DNA of 64,000 nucleotides from Epiperipatus broadwayi (GCA_028023455.1 JAQFVV010006294.1:64001-128000), one strand, 5' to 3'; shown: positions 21,915 to 36,000, numbered from the stretch's first letter. The notes: a model not told the origin generated them from the letters alone. Program-made: numbers and translations.

Positions 21915-24720
21915 TCACATACAGGGAATCAATCATCATCATCATCAACCACTATCAATCCACTGCAGAATGATCTCTCCAAGTTCAAACCATCTTCTCC
22001 GATCTTTAGCTTCTCTTCTCCACATCACCCCTGCACACTTTATTTCATCCATCCATCTCACAAGTGGTCTCTCTGGATCTTTTGCAAACACTTGGAATCC
22101 AGTTTAAGATTTCAATTGTCCATCTATTATCATCTCTTCTAGCAATATGTCCAGCCCAACTCCACTTCAGTCTTTTAATTTTTTCAATGAAGTCAATAAC
22201 ACTTGTTTGTTATCTTACCCATATATTGCGATTTTAATCTCTTCTTGTTATGCCTAACATGCATCTCTTCAAACTTCTTTGAGTGGTCTGAAGTCTCAGT
22301 ATTGCTCTTCTCTTAAGTGTCCAAGTCACAGATCCATAAGTAAAAACTGGCAAAACACATTTATTAAAGATCTTTCTTTTCAAACACATAGGCATATTTC
22401 CTTTTAAAATCAAGTTATTTCTCCATTATCAAGTTATTTCTACCAAAAGCACTTCCAACCAAGTTTAATTCTGTGATTAATTTAATCCTTTATGTTTTCA
22501 TCTGTATTAATAATCTGACCAAAATATTTGTAGCTTCTAACTTCTTCTAATTCACCATAATGAATCTTTATTTTCATATTTTGAGAAAATGCATTGAACA
22601 TTACTTTAGTTTTTTTAAAATTTATCTTTAGTGCACGACTATATCATCTGCAAAATCTAAATGACTTAAATAATCTCCATTTACTTTCACTCCTTTAGAT
22701 TCCCATTTTAATCCACAAAATTACTTCTTGTAGCAATATTGTAAAGAGTTTTGGAGATATAGTCATCCTGTCTTACACCCTTCTCAATATTGACTTTCCT
22801 AGTATCTTATGTAATATAATTGTTGCTGTTGCATTTTTATAAATATTCTTTAAAATATAACAATATCCTGGATCTATACATTGATGATCCAATGCTTTAA
22901 TCACTGAAGAAATGTTTATAGAATCAAATGCCTTTTCATAATCTACAAATCCAAAGCATAATAGCAACTCATATTCATTTGTCCCTTCTATAACTTCTCT
23001 CAATACATATATGATCTACTATACTAAAACCACTTTTAAATTCAGCTTGTTCTCTTGGTTGGTAGAAATCCAATGTTCTCTGTAGACGAGTTGTAATTTA
23101 TCTTGGTAAAAATTTTGTATAGAATTGATAAAAAGCTGATAGATCTGTAATTTCTAATATTTTCTTTACCACCATTTTTAAATATTAATATTGCATTCTT
23201 CCAATCATCTGGTACATCTTTATCACTTAGACATTTGGTATATAACTTTGCTAAAATGTTTTCTATTTCTTCAACTGCTTCTTTTAATATATCAATTACA
23301 AATTCCATCATTACCTGGAACCCTTCCTTCCTTCATAAATTTAATTGCATGTCTCACTTCATTTAAAATTCTGGGCAATTTGAAAGATATAATAGACATA
23401 GGAGCTACTTGTTCTTTATTCCTATATAATTCTTGATAGAAGTCTTCTACCCATTTCATGATGTCATCTCTCCTTTTAGTAATAGTTCCATCTTTTTCCC
23501 TTATTGCCAATATAAATTTCCTACAAATACCAAAATGTTGTTTTATAATCTTGAGACTTTTATTCTCTTGCAAAGATTTCCTTGCTAGTTCATTATACTT
23601 TCTTATATCGTTTTCAACACTTTTCCGCACCATTTTACAGAATTCGAAGTATTCAATCCTTTTTAATGCATCATTGTTGTATATCTTCATATTCTTTCTT
23701 TTCTTCATAAATCCTCTAGACTCAATAAAATTTTTATTGGTCAATTGCTGCTTTTTTTTTACCAGCTACCTTTGTTGCAGTTTTTAAAAGTGTATGAGTT
23801 ATTTTCTTATTAATTTAATTCAAATTTGAATCATTAGACTGTTTCTGAAGATAAGGAATATCAACTGTAAATATTGTTTTCCTTAATAATTTTTGTCTCT
23901 AGTTTTGCATTAACACAGATCTTATCTCTCGATGATCACTTACTGTGTTAAATTTATTAAGAACATTACAATCTTGAAATATGTATTTTCTGTTAGTCAA
24001 AATACAATCGAATTCTGCTGTACCTTCATTTGAATGCTTCCATGTCCATTTCATTTTAACATTTTTCTCAAAAAAAGAATTCATAATATAAGTCTATGTC
24101 CTCTCTCATTTCTATTACCATAACCAAAATTACCTACAGCACTTTCATCTTTCATTTGTTTACCAATTCAAGCATTAAAGTCTTCGATAACAATTTTAAA
24201 ACATTGTTTACTCTGATCAAAAGCATTTTGTACATCCCTATAAAAATCTTCTACTACTTCATCACTATGAGAACTTGTTGGGGCATAAACCTTAATCATT
24301 TGCATTTGGTATCTGCTATTATGTTGTATAACTAATCTTGCTATTCTGTCCGATACACCATCAATCTCCAATGTTGTTCTTCCACTTTTTATTTATAATG
24401 AATCCTACTCCATTTGTATTTCCAATATTTGTGTCTTTATAGTAGAGGACACATCCAATTTCTTGAATCAATTGTGTCTTTACCTTTTCTTCTAACTTTA
24501 CAAAGTCAAATATTGTCCCATTTAATATAAGACTTCCTAATTCTTGCAATCTTCCTTCACTTGAAAGTGTTCTGCAGTTGTAAGTATTTAAATAAAAAGT
24601 CATCATGAAATGGCAGCCTAAGTCCACAATCAAGGAATTCTTGGCACAATGCCTTCGGCCAGCAACCGCTGCCTTGGTTGGTGACTTTACAGCCTCCTGG
24701 GAATAAGGGCCATGATTTAT
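21915..24720 (-). mobile_element. RTE-type non-LTR retrotransposon
   Basis: One degenerate endonuclease-RT ORF runs from about 24640 down to 21935 and ends in a TGATGATGATGATGATTG tail, as is typical for RTE elements, which finish in short simple repeats and have no long 3' UTR. The 5' leader reaches at least 24720. It sits right next to the SINE-like copy at 21545-21905. Confidence 0.85.
21935..24640 (-). pseudogene. RTE endonuclease-reverse transcriptase remnant
   Basis: In order on the minus strand: endonuclease start TYNCRTLSSEGRLQELG (24600-24540) and NGVGFIINKKW; DRIARLVIQ and VYAPTSSHSDE (near 24290); IEDFNA (24171-24188, family usual IGDFNA); EFDCILTNRK and VSDHREIRS (near 23950), the last endonuclease box. 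RT: VPGNDGIC, DVPDDWKNAIL, NYRSISFLSILYKIFTKI, FVDYEKAFDSIN (about 22930), TISPKLFT region, intact DFADDIV (about 22650), then the C-terminal RWMDEI..AG..W..EA.DR..W block near 22020-22100. At least six frame breaks make it inactive, although the catalytic FADD box is preserved. Confidence 0.85.
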
Positions 24721-25029
24721 TTTTGTCTACCGTGTTTGTATATATCTATTGGAAAAATATTTATCATTTACACCTACATTCATTCTGCCTTATCAGGCAA
24801 CTGAGAAGAAAGACCATGGTGTTTCATGATCTTAAACTCAAAGGTAAAAAGCCAATAAACTTATCATGCTGGCTAATGCGTGTTGGTGAGCAGCCCATCC
24901 ATGTTCGTATACTGTATAAATAATCACATAGTAATGACAGCTGCAACAACAAGAACGTATGGAGTGGACATTAGGAATTTGCCCTGCTTGGTTCTTTAAG
25001 GCGCCCAAGACAAATCAATCTCCTTTCAG

Positions 25030-25985
25030 TTAATAGCAAATTCCTTTCAATATGTCCATTTAATTACACAAAAAAGGGATGGACAGAATTCGGGCTGAAT
25101 ATGTAATATTCAAATACAAGTATATTGTATATAAACATCACATGATCACCATCTCTTATGCTAGCACATAACTTATTAAACAGGCAAGACTCTCCATACA
25201 ATAATGCCACCCTGTGCCAACCAGAGTAAAAATCAATGAATGCCAGAAGGCTTGTGCATAAAATCCGCAGATATGGATCTGAGAGCACTGCACCTAGATC
25301 TTAGGATCTAATGCAACTCTCCAGCAGCCACCTTTTATCTCTACTTAACTACAAAACTATGAGAATGAAATTGAAAACAATAATATAAGCCAGAAACTAG
25401 TCTGGGGATATTGGATGAGTAGGCACTAGATAAGGATTTTATGCACAAGCCTTCTGGCATTCATTGATTACTCTGGTTGGCCCAAGGTGGCATTCCTGTA
25501 TGAACAGTGTTACCTGTTTAATAGGTTATGTGCTAGCACAAGAGATGGTGATCATGTGATGTTTAGTGGTTTAACACCAATCCTCCTAATAGAATAGTGG
25601 TGGCTATGGTTGTTAAAGAGTCAAAAACACCAAAACGTATGGCTGTTGAACTGAGTTTACACCCATGACTATATAAGCTATTGAGCTTAGATTGAATATA
25701 TTATTGTTTTCAATTTCATTCTCATAGTTTTGTAGTTAAATAGAGATAAAAGGTGGCTGCTGGAGGGTTGCATTAGATCCTAAGATCTAGGTGCAGTGCT
25801 CTCAGATCCAAGGCTCCTCACTGATGAAGGCCACAAGCCATATACTAGTCTGGGGATATTGGATGAGTAGGCACTGGATGGGGATTTTATGCACAAGCCT
25901 TCAGGCATCCATTGATTACTCTGGTTGGCACAGGATGGCACTACTGTATGGAATCTTACCTGTTTTATATTGTATATACTAAACT
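25030..25985. repeat. Inverted duplication of a composite repeat
   Basis: The sequence 25268-25387 is the inverted counterpart of 25693-25810 at about 97% identity (landmarks TGTTTTCAATTTCATTCTC, AAAAGGTGGCTGCTGGAG, ATCCTAAGATCTAGGTGCAG). Homology continues outward at lower identity through TTATGCACAAGCC and ACTCTGGTTGGCACAGG to about 25030 and 25980. A third, direct copy of the outer segment lies at 25400-25560. The outermost left part (25060-25125) carries the same tail as the tandem units at 26140-27330. Confidence 0.85.
25821..25845 (+). ncRNA. Hammerhead-like core in the composite repeat
   Basis: CTGATGA (25821-25827) followed by GGC-CACAA-GCC, able to form a short stem II. The expected GAAAC is degraded here (TATAC), but the related segment at 25389-25397 reads GCCAGAAAC before the same downstream sequence (TAGTCTGGGGATATTGGATG). 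Stems I and III could not be drawn convincingly, so activity is not claimed. Confidence 0.3.
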
Positions 25986-26139
25986 TAATGCAATTAGAAG
26001 GGACTTGAACTCAAGACTTTCAAGCCCCATATCTACCACTCTATCCTCTATAACTGATACACATGACCATGTTGTGAAAAAGAAATGTGATCAATATACA
26101 TATTTCATGCTTAGCCAGCATTCATCAGTTGATCCAGAA
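25985..26139 (-). repeat. Inverted partial copy of the tRNA-related repeat
   Basis: On the minus strand it reads from GGATCAACTGATGAATGCTG to GGGGCTTGAAAGTCTTGAGT and TCAAGTCCC. It is head-to-head with the tandem array that starts just to the right. Confidence 0.7.
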
Positions 26140-27330
26140 TATTAGGATGAAGATTGAAACTTATCTATTAAAGTTTGAAGATTTCATATCTTACTATAAA
26201 CTGAACACTGATTGTATATATGTCGGAGATATTGGTCTGGACAAATTGGTAAGTGCTACTTCAGGACAAAATATGTATATTGGAGATCTTTTTCACATGT
26301 ATGTGGTCATGTATATTAGTTATATAAAGTGGATAGCTGTAGAGAGCTTGAAAGACTGAGTTCAAGTCCATTCTAGATAATATATTTGTATTTGAATATT
26401 ACATATTCAGCCTGTATTCTGTCCATCCCTTTTCTGTGTATCTAAATGGACAAATTAAGTTCTTATATGTGAGGGGTCACACTGACTAAAAATCAATATC
26501 ACTGTGAGAATATTGGCATCAACAAGAGATGTTACATCATTGGATTTTCAATGATATGGATGGTTGAAGAGTTGGAAAGTGGAGAAGATTGAACCTTGTC
26601 CAATAAAGTTGAAGATTTGCCATCTTAACATGAACTGAACACTCACTGTATAGATGTGTGGGAGATGGTGATCGGGACCAACTGATAAGTGCCGGTTCAG
26701 CACAAAATATGTAAATTAAATATTATATCTTTTTCACATATGTAGTCATGAATGAGATAAACTGGATAGCTGAAAAGAGCTTGAAAGTCTGTGTTAAATC
26801 GCTATATATACATCTGAACTCCAAGTATATAAATTATACTTGCATTCAAGTATTACAGATTTAGTCTGCATCCTAACCACCCCTCTTCTGTGTATTAAAA
26901 TGGACATACTGATTTCCTATACAAAAGTCAACATTAGTGTGACATAATATTAGTATCAACAAAGGATTTGAGGGTTCCATCATCAGGTTTTAAATATGGG
27001 TGGCTGAAGAGTGGAGAAAATTGAAGCCTGTCCATTAAAGTTTGACGATTTGCCATCTTAGTATAAACTGAACCCTGATTCTATATATATATATATGGGA
27101 GATGGTGATCTGGACCAACTGATAAGTGCTGGTTCAGCACGAAATACATACATTGGAGATCATTTATCTCCTTCACATCTATATGGCAATGTACATCAGT
27201 TGTATACGATAGTGGATAGCTGTGGGGAGTTTGAAAATCTGAGTTCAAATCCCTTGTAATTACATTAAATTTAATATAGACAATATACTTAGATTTGATT
27301 ATATATTGTAACCCTTTCCCACCATTTCTC
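26140..27330 (+). repeat. Tandem array of a ~440-bp tRNA-related repeat
   Basis: About 2.7 head-to-tail units. Each has ATTGGCATCAACAAGAGAT, ATGGATGGTTGAAGAGT, TCCATTAAAGTTTGAAGATT, GGAGATGGTGATCTGGACCA, ACTGATAAGTGC.GGTTCAGC, CTTTTTCACATGTATGTGGT, GGATAGCTG..GAGCTTGAAA, box B-like GAGTTCAAGTCC, and a tail with TTCAGCCTGTATTCTGTCCA. Equivalent landmarks near 26470 and 26918 give the period. Units are clearly diverged. Confidence 0.8.
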
Positions 27331-30190
27331 CTGCCTTTCCTATCCACAAATACCCAGGGGCGCCAATTCTATTGATCATAGAATAAATTACTAATCTGAT
27401 TTCACTTTAAAATCATTAATGAGACTCTTGAAATGCTGTCCTACCTTAGCTTAGCTCATTTGGGGGCTACAGAGGTCTATAGGGTGTAAAATGTATAATA
27501 GACATGGGAGGAAATATTATAATTAATAGAAACAAAACATCTATTAAGTTCTAAAATAAATAAAGAATTAAAATCAGTAAAGTTCTACCATTTAAATTGA
27601 CAAGTTATAGTCTATACCTCATCTCCTCCCATCACCCACATGCACTGAACAACCTCTACTGTGATAAAATTAAATTAATAAAATAAAGCTGTAATGCTGA
27701 TTAAATATACTGGATGGGAAGTTAGAATCCAATACAAAATAAAATCTAACACTATTTAACTTTTAATTGTATAGTATTTTAAACTAAGCAACTGAATTAA
27801 TGTCTAATCTAAATAATAAGTGAATATCTCAGGGAATTAATTTATTGCATGGCTTAACTACTAATTATAATTATATTTACTATCCTAATAAAATAATGGT
27901 AGTTAGATAATGAAAGAAATATGGTGCATTTTGATTTCAATTCATCGTCTAAATAATAAGTGAGTAATGAAATTTTCTGAGAATCATTAAATAATCAAAC
28001 ATTTCATACAGTGTTTGGATCAAGAAAGCAACATCATCAGATCTAGACATATTCATCATTAAATTATGGAATAGTGCAATCATATCATATTAGATATGTA
28101 AATGTGTGTGCATGTGTAGAAATATAGAACACTAATGCATGTCAAAGAAGAATTCTGAACACAACTTTAAATAAATAAAACATTTATTACAAGTTAATTT
28201 AAATAAACATTTGGTTTTACAGTTTACACATATACATGTTTTTGGATGATTCTAACATCAATGGTTAAATGGTCTACATAAGAACAAATAACATAAAGAT
28301 AACTTTCTGTATTTTATTTCAACATATGCCAGCTATCAGTGCATTCTGATAGACTTACAAAAGAAACATTATCATGCTAGTACTAAAATAATAATACAAA
28401 ACTAAACTTGATATTTTACTTACAAAATTTGCTCAAGCTATCAGTCAGTTCTGATAAACATATGACACAAAAACAATATAATACTACACTAAGATAATTA
28501 AATATAAAATTATTCTATATTTGGTATTTTATTTTCAAAACTGTTAAACACTGGCATTAAATTATAAAATAAAACTATAAGTTCTTGGCCTTTTACTTCA
28601 AAGGCACATCAAATAATATGAGAGGGGTTTAAACCTAAGAGTAAGATGTCAAACTGTACTTCACAAATTAAATGAATAATTTTATTAATTAGCCACACTT
28701 TGTCTTCACTTGCTTGCTCATTCAAATGAGGATGAAACTTTATGGGAGTTGATGGTATAAAATCTAAATAATTAATATATGATTTGAAACAATAATTAAA
28801 ATTACGCATTAATAATGGATTTCTCCATACCTTCCAAATTAACAATATTTTATGCATGCATCTGAATTATGCTATCTGTTACAAAATAATTAATATGACT
28901 AAATCCGATCAGTTTACTTTATTCCAAAATATAATACGGATGATGACAATGGCCAACAAAGCTTTAACACTAATTCTATGCCAGATGTTCTGTTAGAAAA
29001 AATCAATTATGCCTTAGTTCTTCCTTTCTTATCAGCAAACTATCTTACACTTGGCTATGAATAAATGGTGGAACACCTTCCACACAGCTACATGAGGGAT
29101 AAAAGACTTTCACAACTATAATCATTTAAATAACACTATACAATAGCACCCAAGTCTAATTTCTGAGACTTAAAACAAACTAGTGTAGACATAGTCTCAT
29201 CACCAAGAAAATAAGGGGAATACACTACTTGGCTTCTCATACTATAATTCATAAAATACAACTACTTAATCTGGAGGATATAATCTACTCCTAACAAATA
29301 TTTCAACAAGCTAAGGGAGAGTTTTCTCAATCCTGACAATATACTATGCAATCGACTCATAGCAAATACTCAAATAAATTAAAGAGAGCTTATCTCCATC
29401 CCTGACAATATATTATATAACATAATTTTGTTCTGCATAGCCACTAAATACATTACAATCTAAGCATAATAAAGAAAAAATAAATTCACACTTAAATAAA
29501 TTTCTAAACTTCCACCTCTCCTGGCACATTTCATCATCAGAAACCGATGGGAATTAAATTATTTCTACTTTCGATTCAAACATTATTATAACTGGATTAA
29601 ATAACAGACACGTATATATAAGCATAACGCATAAACAATTTCAAATCACGTTTGATAAAGAAATACTGTAACGACGTTAATTAATAAATTTAAAAGTAAT
29701 CTTGAATAAATTTCCAATTTCTGACAAGTATAATATTTTAACTTGGTAATATACTAATTATTATTAAATAAGCAAGGCAAAATAACTTCTAGCCAAGCAA
29801 AGACAAAATAATTCTTTAGTGTGTTTGGCATTAGCACAAAATTAAAATAAAAGTTTGGTTTGGGATAAACAACAAATCTTTAAATTTTGAGTACAATTAT
29901 TAAGAATTATTTTGTAACTTCTTGAAAATGCAAAAATAAACAATAAATTTTGTATGATGAGCCCTTTTCAAAAATGAGCTGTTAACCCCTTAACAGTGAA
30001 TGGATATTTCTATCACTAACACACGCATATATAAATATAAGCACATAATAAAAACTATATTAAAATAATACTAAATACCCAGTATAATATTTTTCCATAT
30101 TGTTCCATATTATACTTTTGTGAGACATGCTTGAAAAAAAAAAAATTAAAAAATCATAAGACAATTTTTTTTTAAATCTACCAATCTATC
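27331..30190. other. Pyrophosphatase intron, no gene seen
   Basis: AT-rich. A roughly 107-bp tandem duplication lies at 28333-28555 (units starting GCTATCAGTGCATTCTGATA and GCTATCAGTCAGTTCTGATA), and a second, shorter one at about 29308-29420 (GGGAGAGTTTTCTC..CCTGACAATATA). No exon signals stood out. Confidence 0.55.
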
Positions 30191-30191
30191 A

Positions 30192-30229
<38 letters not shown>

Positions 30230-30257
30230 CAACAACAACAACAACAACAATAATAAT
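30191..30257. repeat. (AAT)n(AAC)n microsatellite
   Basis: A run of AAT units switches to AAC units and back to AAT. It lies just past the stop and short 3' UTR of the minus-strand LINE fragment at 30372-30955, so it may be the tail of that insertion. Confidence 0.85.
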
Positions 30258-30371
30258 TATTATTTAATTTGATAAACATATAATCTCCTTGTGATAAAAA
30301 ATCACGCATGGAGCTTAACAAAAGTACATGTGCAAATAAAATAAAACAAACAATAATATATAATAAAATAA

Positions 30372-30955
30372 TTACATAGAAATAAAAAGTTTTTCATTAT
30401 TATCAATTATAATCCAGTCCATAATAAATTTTCTCAAAGTTTTTCTTGATAGGTCATTAACATTAAATTCAATGTTCCTTATAAAAATATTGTGAAATCT
30501 TGGACCAAGATAACATTTCTGATATCGACAATGAGTTTTAAAGTATGCTGGTTCAAATAATAAACCAAAATCACTTGATCTAGTCATCATGATTGATGAA
30601 GAATTATTTTTATTCATCCCTTTGTATTTAATATAATAACACAAAATATTCACTAAAAATAATTGATTAATAGTTAAAACTTGAGCCTTGGAAAATCCAA
30701 AGGTTTAAACAAAATAATTCTTAATGTAAAATTTTGTAGTGTTTGTAAAGACTTCAAAAAATATGCTGCAGTGCCACCCCATAATGTTATACCATAACAA
30801 AGTCTGCTTAAGAAAATTTGCTTATATATACTTAAAAGTACAGATTTATTCAAACAATCTCTTAATCTATAAAAAAGAAAATTAAGTTTTCTTAATTTTA
30901 CTTAAAGCCAAAAAATATGCTTATCCCAATGTAAATACTCATCCAAAACCAAGCT
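30372..30955 (-). pseudogene. LINE ORF2 3' fragment (Jockey/CR1-like)
   Basis: Only the post-RT region is present. LDEYLHWDKHI, RKLNFLFYRLRD, LCYGITLWGGTAAYFLKSLQ and TLQNFTLRIILF read across small breaks, followed by TRSSDFGLLFEPAYFKTH, GPRFHNIFIRNIEF and a stop at 30372. The first part parallels the post-RT block of the LINE at 1327-1857 (LFYNISSWGG, LQNYTRRIIFG), so it is a 5'-truncated copy of a related family. The truncation point adjoins a trinucleotide ladder at 30964-31008. Confidence 0.75.
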
Positions 30956-30963
30956 GTGGCAGT

Positions 30964-31008
30964 GGCGGCGGCAGCAGCAGTAGTAGTAGTAATAATAATA
31001 ATAATAAT
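30964..31008. repeat. Graded trinucleotide repeat GGC-AGC-AGT-AAT
   Basis: On the plus strand the repeat passes stepwise from GGC units to AGC, AGT and then AAT units, each step differing by one base. It adjoins the truncated LINE fragment. Confidence 0.85.
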
Positions 31009-33060
31009 CATGATTATCATTAGAGCTTCTTTTCTTGGCTGGAATGAAAAGTTCATTTATAGTCTGTAAATGACATATCTTAGTCATGTACTAAATGATG
31101 ATGATCATTGATAAAATCATACATATGGATAAACATATAACAATTTCCTGCAGGAAAATAAATAATATTAATTTGGATCCAATTTAGCAGCATTTCAGTT
31201 TTTAGCAATAGCTAATGAAACCGCTGGCAATATTACATATGAGAATTCTTCATTATGGCAATAATTTATTACTTAATTCATTACATATGTTCCAGCATTT
31301 GTTCCCAGTTTTTAAAAGCCATTCACAAACATATAACTAATCAGTTTACAAAATCTACTTTAATTCACATAAGTTTATTGATAACATATTTTAATTAAAA
31401 AAATCAATTGCAAGAGAGGAGAACAATAAAATAAAAGAAATTCACATCCAACTTCATGCCTTTCTACTCATTCATTTATCAGCACATTTAGAGGTAAGTT
31501 AATAAATAGTTCATTAAATCATATGTTACACATTTGTTCCTTATTTCCAGTCACAAATGGTTGGGTAAATATTTTATCAATAATAATAAAGCAGGTTAGA
31601 ATAAGTTATCTGCACACACTTTCCATTTAAACTTCATTCCTTTATAGTTAGCAAAAATTAATAAAGAGTCTCTGAAGTGTTTAATGAAAAAGTTCAACAT
31701 AAATTTTCCTAAATAATAATAAAATCCATACATGCCAGTTACTTCTTTAATATTAGAATTAAAATTTAGGTAAAATAGTTTTGAAATATAAACACGCATT
31801 TCCATTATTTCTTTAATATTAGACATTAAAGTTAAATAAATTTATAATATGGGCACACACACGCATTTCAAATGATGACTTTAGAATTTACACTATTCAG
31901 TTAAAAAGCAAGAAAGATGTACAATATTTTGACCGTTGTTTACGTCTGCATTTTCCAGAAAATTAATAGTGGTTTTTCACTTTCATGCTTGGGTCATGGA
32001 AGAATCAGCTTGTAGAAACAAAATTGTACTAATAAAAACTTTTATTGGGAGAGAAATGATGAAACCAGAAAGCAAAGTCAAAGTCCACTTTTTGTAAAAA
32101 GATTTCCTCTTTTATATCTCAAATCATTACCCAAGCATCTGTTCTTCCAATAATCTAAAGTCACTTGAAAGTTCAAAGCTTTAGAAACAAAATTGCTCTG
32201 CCCATTGCACTGAGTTTAATTAGTAACAAAATATGCAAGAAATTTCTATCTTGAAAAAGAAAAAATCATTGTCTTTTAAAAAAATAAAAATAAATAAATT
32301 AAACCAAGAATAAATATTTCACATTTCTAAAATAACAAAGTAAAAACTAATGATAATTATTTTAGCAAATAAATTATTTAATGGTGTATTGGTGATTTAA
32401 TAATCCATTGGTCCAGTGATCCATTAATTCATTTAAATTGTGTTTAAGCTGGTTATTCAAGCTATTGGTTATGAAATCAAATATTTTGCTATGAGACACA
32501 TCTGGTAGTACAATGAAGTACATGAATGAAAAATGAAGCTGAAAGATGGCACAAGCATACATGAGCATTCATAAATACTGTACTACAGGTACTAAACCAA
32601 TCTGACTGAATGAAAGTTACTATGATGATGAGCCAGACTTATTGCACTATTTAAACTATGGATTGAAATATTATAAGAAAAGAAACCAGAGAATTATCTA
32701 AACAAATATCAACTGTTCTGCAGACAAACAAAACAAACCCGGATCAACTTAAACTAAACTGACTTTTGTGACAAGCCACCCCCCTTTCTATCATTAATTA
32801 CTAATGAAAAATATTAAACATCTCAATACCTTCAAATTATATCCAAAAGTGCTTTTAAACATAGTTTTAGGTCATTAATAACAAATTTAAAAATTTCAGG
32901 TTATTTCATTTTTTTTAGTAAGATGCTATAAGCTGTTACTGAAACAGTGCTACACAATTACAATCAATATTTCAGGTGCCTATCCAGAAGGTTACAATAT
33001 ATATATATATATATTATCCAGTCAGGTTACAATATATATATATATATTGCACTGGTCATT
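31009..33060. other. Pyrophosphatase intron, no gene seen
   Basis: AT-rich with no exon or named repeat. Two (TA)n runs at about 32998-33014 and 33034-33047, each preceded by GGTTACAATATA, flank the 3' end of the CR1-like element. Confidence 0.55.
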
Positions 33061-33089
33061 TCTTAATGTGATGTAATGCACTGTGACGT

Positions 33090-36000
33090 CTTAAACAGTC
33101 AGGAATCTCTCAGCAACTATGGCTAAAGAAACCTGTTAGCCACTTTACCTTCCTTTTCCATTCCTCACCCTGTTTTCCCATAATCTGCTCCATCCCATTT
33201 TCACAACATAATCTTTGTCAACTCTATGGCCTTTATATCTAAATCCCTCTTATCTTTTCCCAAACCAGCATAAAAACCAATAACCCCCTTTCTGTATAAT
33301 CACATTGCACATATTTATTCTTATGGCCATAACTTCATTATATGTACCCTTTCTGCTTTCAAACATTTACATTCAATTAACAGTTGCTTAATATTTTCTA
33401 TGCCTACCTTACACAATTTGCAGACTAAATCACGCATATTTTTTCCATTTATGTGTATATTATCTTGTTGCTAAAGATCCTGTTCGAGTCTTAAACAATA
33501 AACTACTTTTCTTGCTATTATCATAAATTAACTCGCACCCAATGTTCCATCAATATATATTTTAACTCTTTTTACACTCTATACTAGTTCTCCATCTCTC
33601 CAACTCCCTATTCTTTATTAATGCATCTATTCTTTTATCCCAGTCTTTACCACTATAACACTCAACAATCCTCCTAACACAATCATCCCACCTTTTGTAC
33701 AAGTATACTGATATAAATTCTTTATCCAAATCTTCTGCATACCGCATTACTTTTCTCACCCATCTTGTTGCCTGTCCTTTACTTGTAACCCAATTAAATA
33801 CTATTTTGGCATTTCTTTTCTTACCCATAAACTGCAACCTACCAAACATTTTCATTTAACTTTTTGCATCTCATATTTCTCCTTGAATTGCCTCCTTGGC
33901 TGACCACACATATGCATCTAATGCACGTCTTCCTACTTCCCTTTGTGCTTTCTCTAAGTAATCTAATATCTTTACTAACACATAACACATCATTACCATA
34001 TGTTAACCCTGCTACTGCAACTCTCTTCCATACAATTCTAGCTACATATTTATTATAAGAAACAGTTTGCTTCATTTATCAATTTTTTCTTCTATTCATC
34101 CAAGCAATTTTTCTGATTATGTAAGATGATTCCCAAATAACTATATCTATTCACCATATTTAACTTTTTACCCCCCCCCCAATAAAAATTCTAGGTCTTC
34201 TCTTTCCCCAGTATTAACCATCATTATATTTGATTTTTCTTCACTAAATTTAATCACCCATTTCTTGACTCACCGTTGTGCATGTCCTCAGCATAATTTC
34301 CATCTTCTTTCTGCACACATCATTTGCAAAAAAAGACCCAACAAAGTATATATTCCATTGCCACCTATTAACGGTATCTCTATCTCTCTTCCTAGTCTTT
34401 CTATTGATCCCCCATTTCACTCAAATACAAAAATAAAATGTGACATAGGTCATCCTTGCCTTAGTCCCACCCCATTTTTAACTTTAATTGATTCTATATC
34501 CCCTAATTAATACGTATAGTAATTATTTTCATAAAATTTCTTAATAATGTCCTCTAAAGCTTCATCCATTCCCAAATTTACTAAACTTTCCCTTAATCTA
34601 TTTCTATTTACTCTATCATATGCCTTCTCTATATCTATAAAACTCATACATAACTATCTACCTGAATTCCTACTCATATCCATAAGTTGTGTAACTACAA
34701 ATAAACTATCTCCTATATGTCTATCTGATCTAAAACCTCCTTGCATTTCCCCACCACCTTATAATCTACTATCCATTTTGCAACTCTTCCAGCCACCATA
34801 TATGAGAAAACTTTATATAAAACCTGATGTTACCGCTATCAGTCTATAATTGTTTAACTTTCTATGATCCTTACCCTTTCCTTTAAATAATCTTACTCTT
34901 GTATTACTCCATCTACCTGAAAAAACTCTCTTCAGCACCATCTTATTAAAACATGATAATAGCTTTACTTTTGCCCTATGCCCTAAATTCATTACCATCT
35001 CTGCTGACCATCCATCTAAACCTCTTACCTTTCCACTTTTCAATTTCTTCCCTGCCTCATTCAGTTCATTTTTTGTAAACCTAATATCCCCATCATTATA
35101 TGCTTTCATGTTTTCTATCACTTTGTCATTCACATCTAACATCTTTTCTATATCCATTACATATCTATTTAAGATTCTCTCTAATTCTTCTCTAGAACTA
35201 CACTCTATTCCCTCATCATCTAGTAATACTATCTCTCTCCTCCCTACATTCTCCTTTTGATGTAATTCCAAAATTTTTTACTCCCATCTCTTCACTTTTA
35301 ATATCCTCCAACAATTTACTATTCAATTTCATTCTCTCTATATAATTATCTATTTTAGCCAACTTATTCATTTCTAAGTACTTTTCCCATTTAGCATTAA
35401 TATCTTTTTCACTTTCTTTGTTCTTAATAGCATGCTTTTTTCCTCTCTTTTACACTTTTACCAATTCTCATTTTTTTATTTTTTTTATTTTTCTGAATAT
35501 TCTCACCTAAAATCCTATTTGCCACTTTTTCTATTTCATCACACCAGTCTTTATACTCATCCCCAACCAATTCTTCCATGGTTTCTTCAATTTGTATTTT
35601 ATACTCTTCCAACTTATTTTTATCTTTCACTCTCCATCCACATCTTCACTATTGTTTCTATCCTATTCTCCATCACATTACTAACCATTTCTATTACAAT
35701 GAACTTATGATCACTATTACATATTCTCTCTTCATTATCAAACACTTAATTTTCTGTACTTTATTCATTCCCTCTTTCTCTACCAATACATAATCTATTG
35801 TGTGAAATATATTATTTCTAGACCTTGTGGATTGTCCTCATAAATACTTGATAAATTTCCAATGCTCAAATTTACTCTGACAAAATTTCTTCAAAAGCTG
35901 TCCATTCTTATTATCTACATCATCAATTTCTTCAATATGTCCATTCATATCCCCTATAACCATAATTCTCTTGCCCTTTTCTTCAAAACTCTGTATATCC

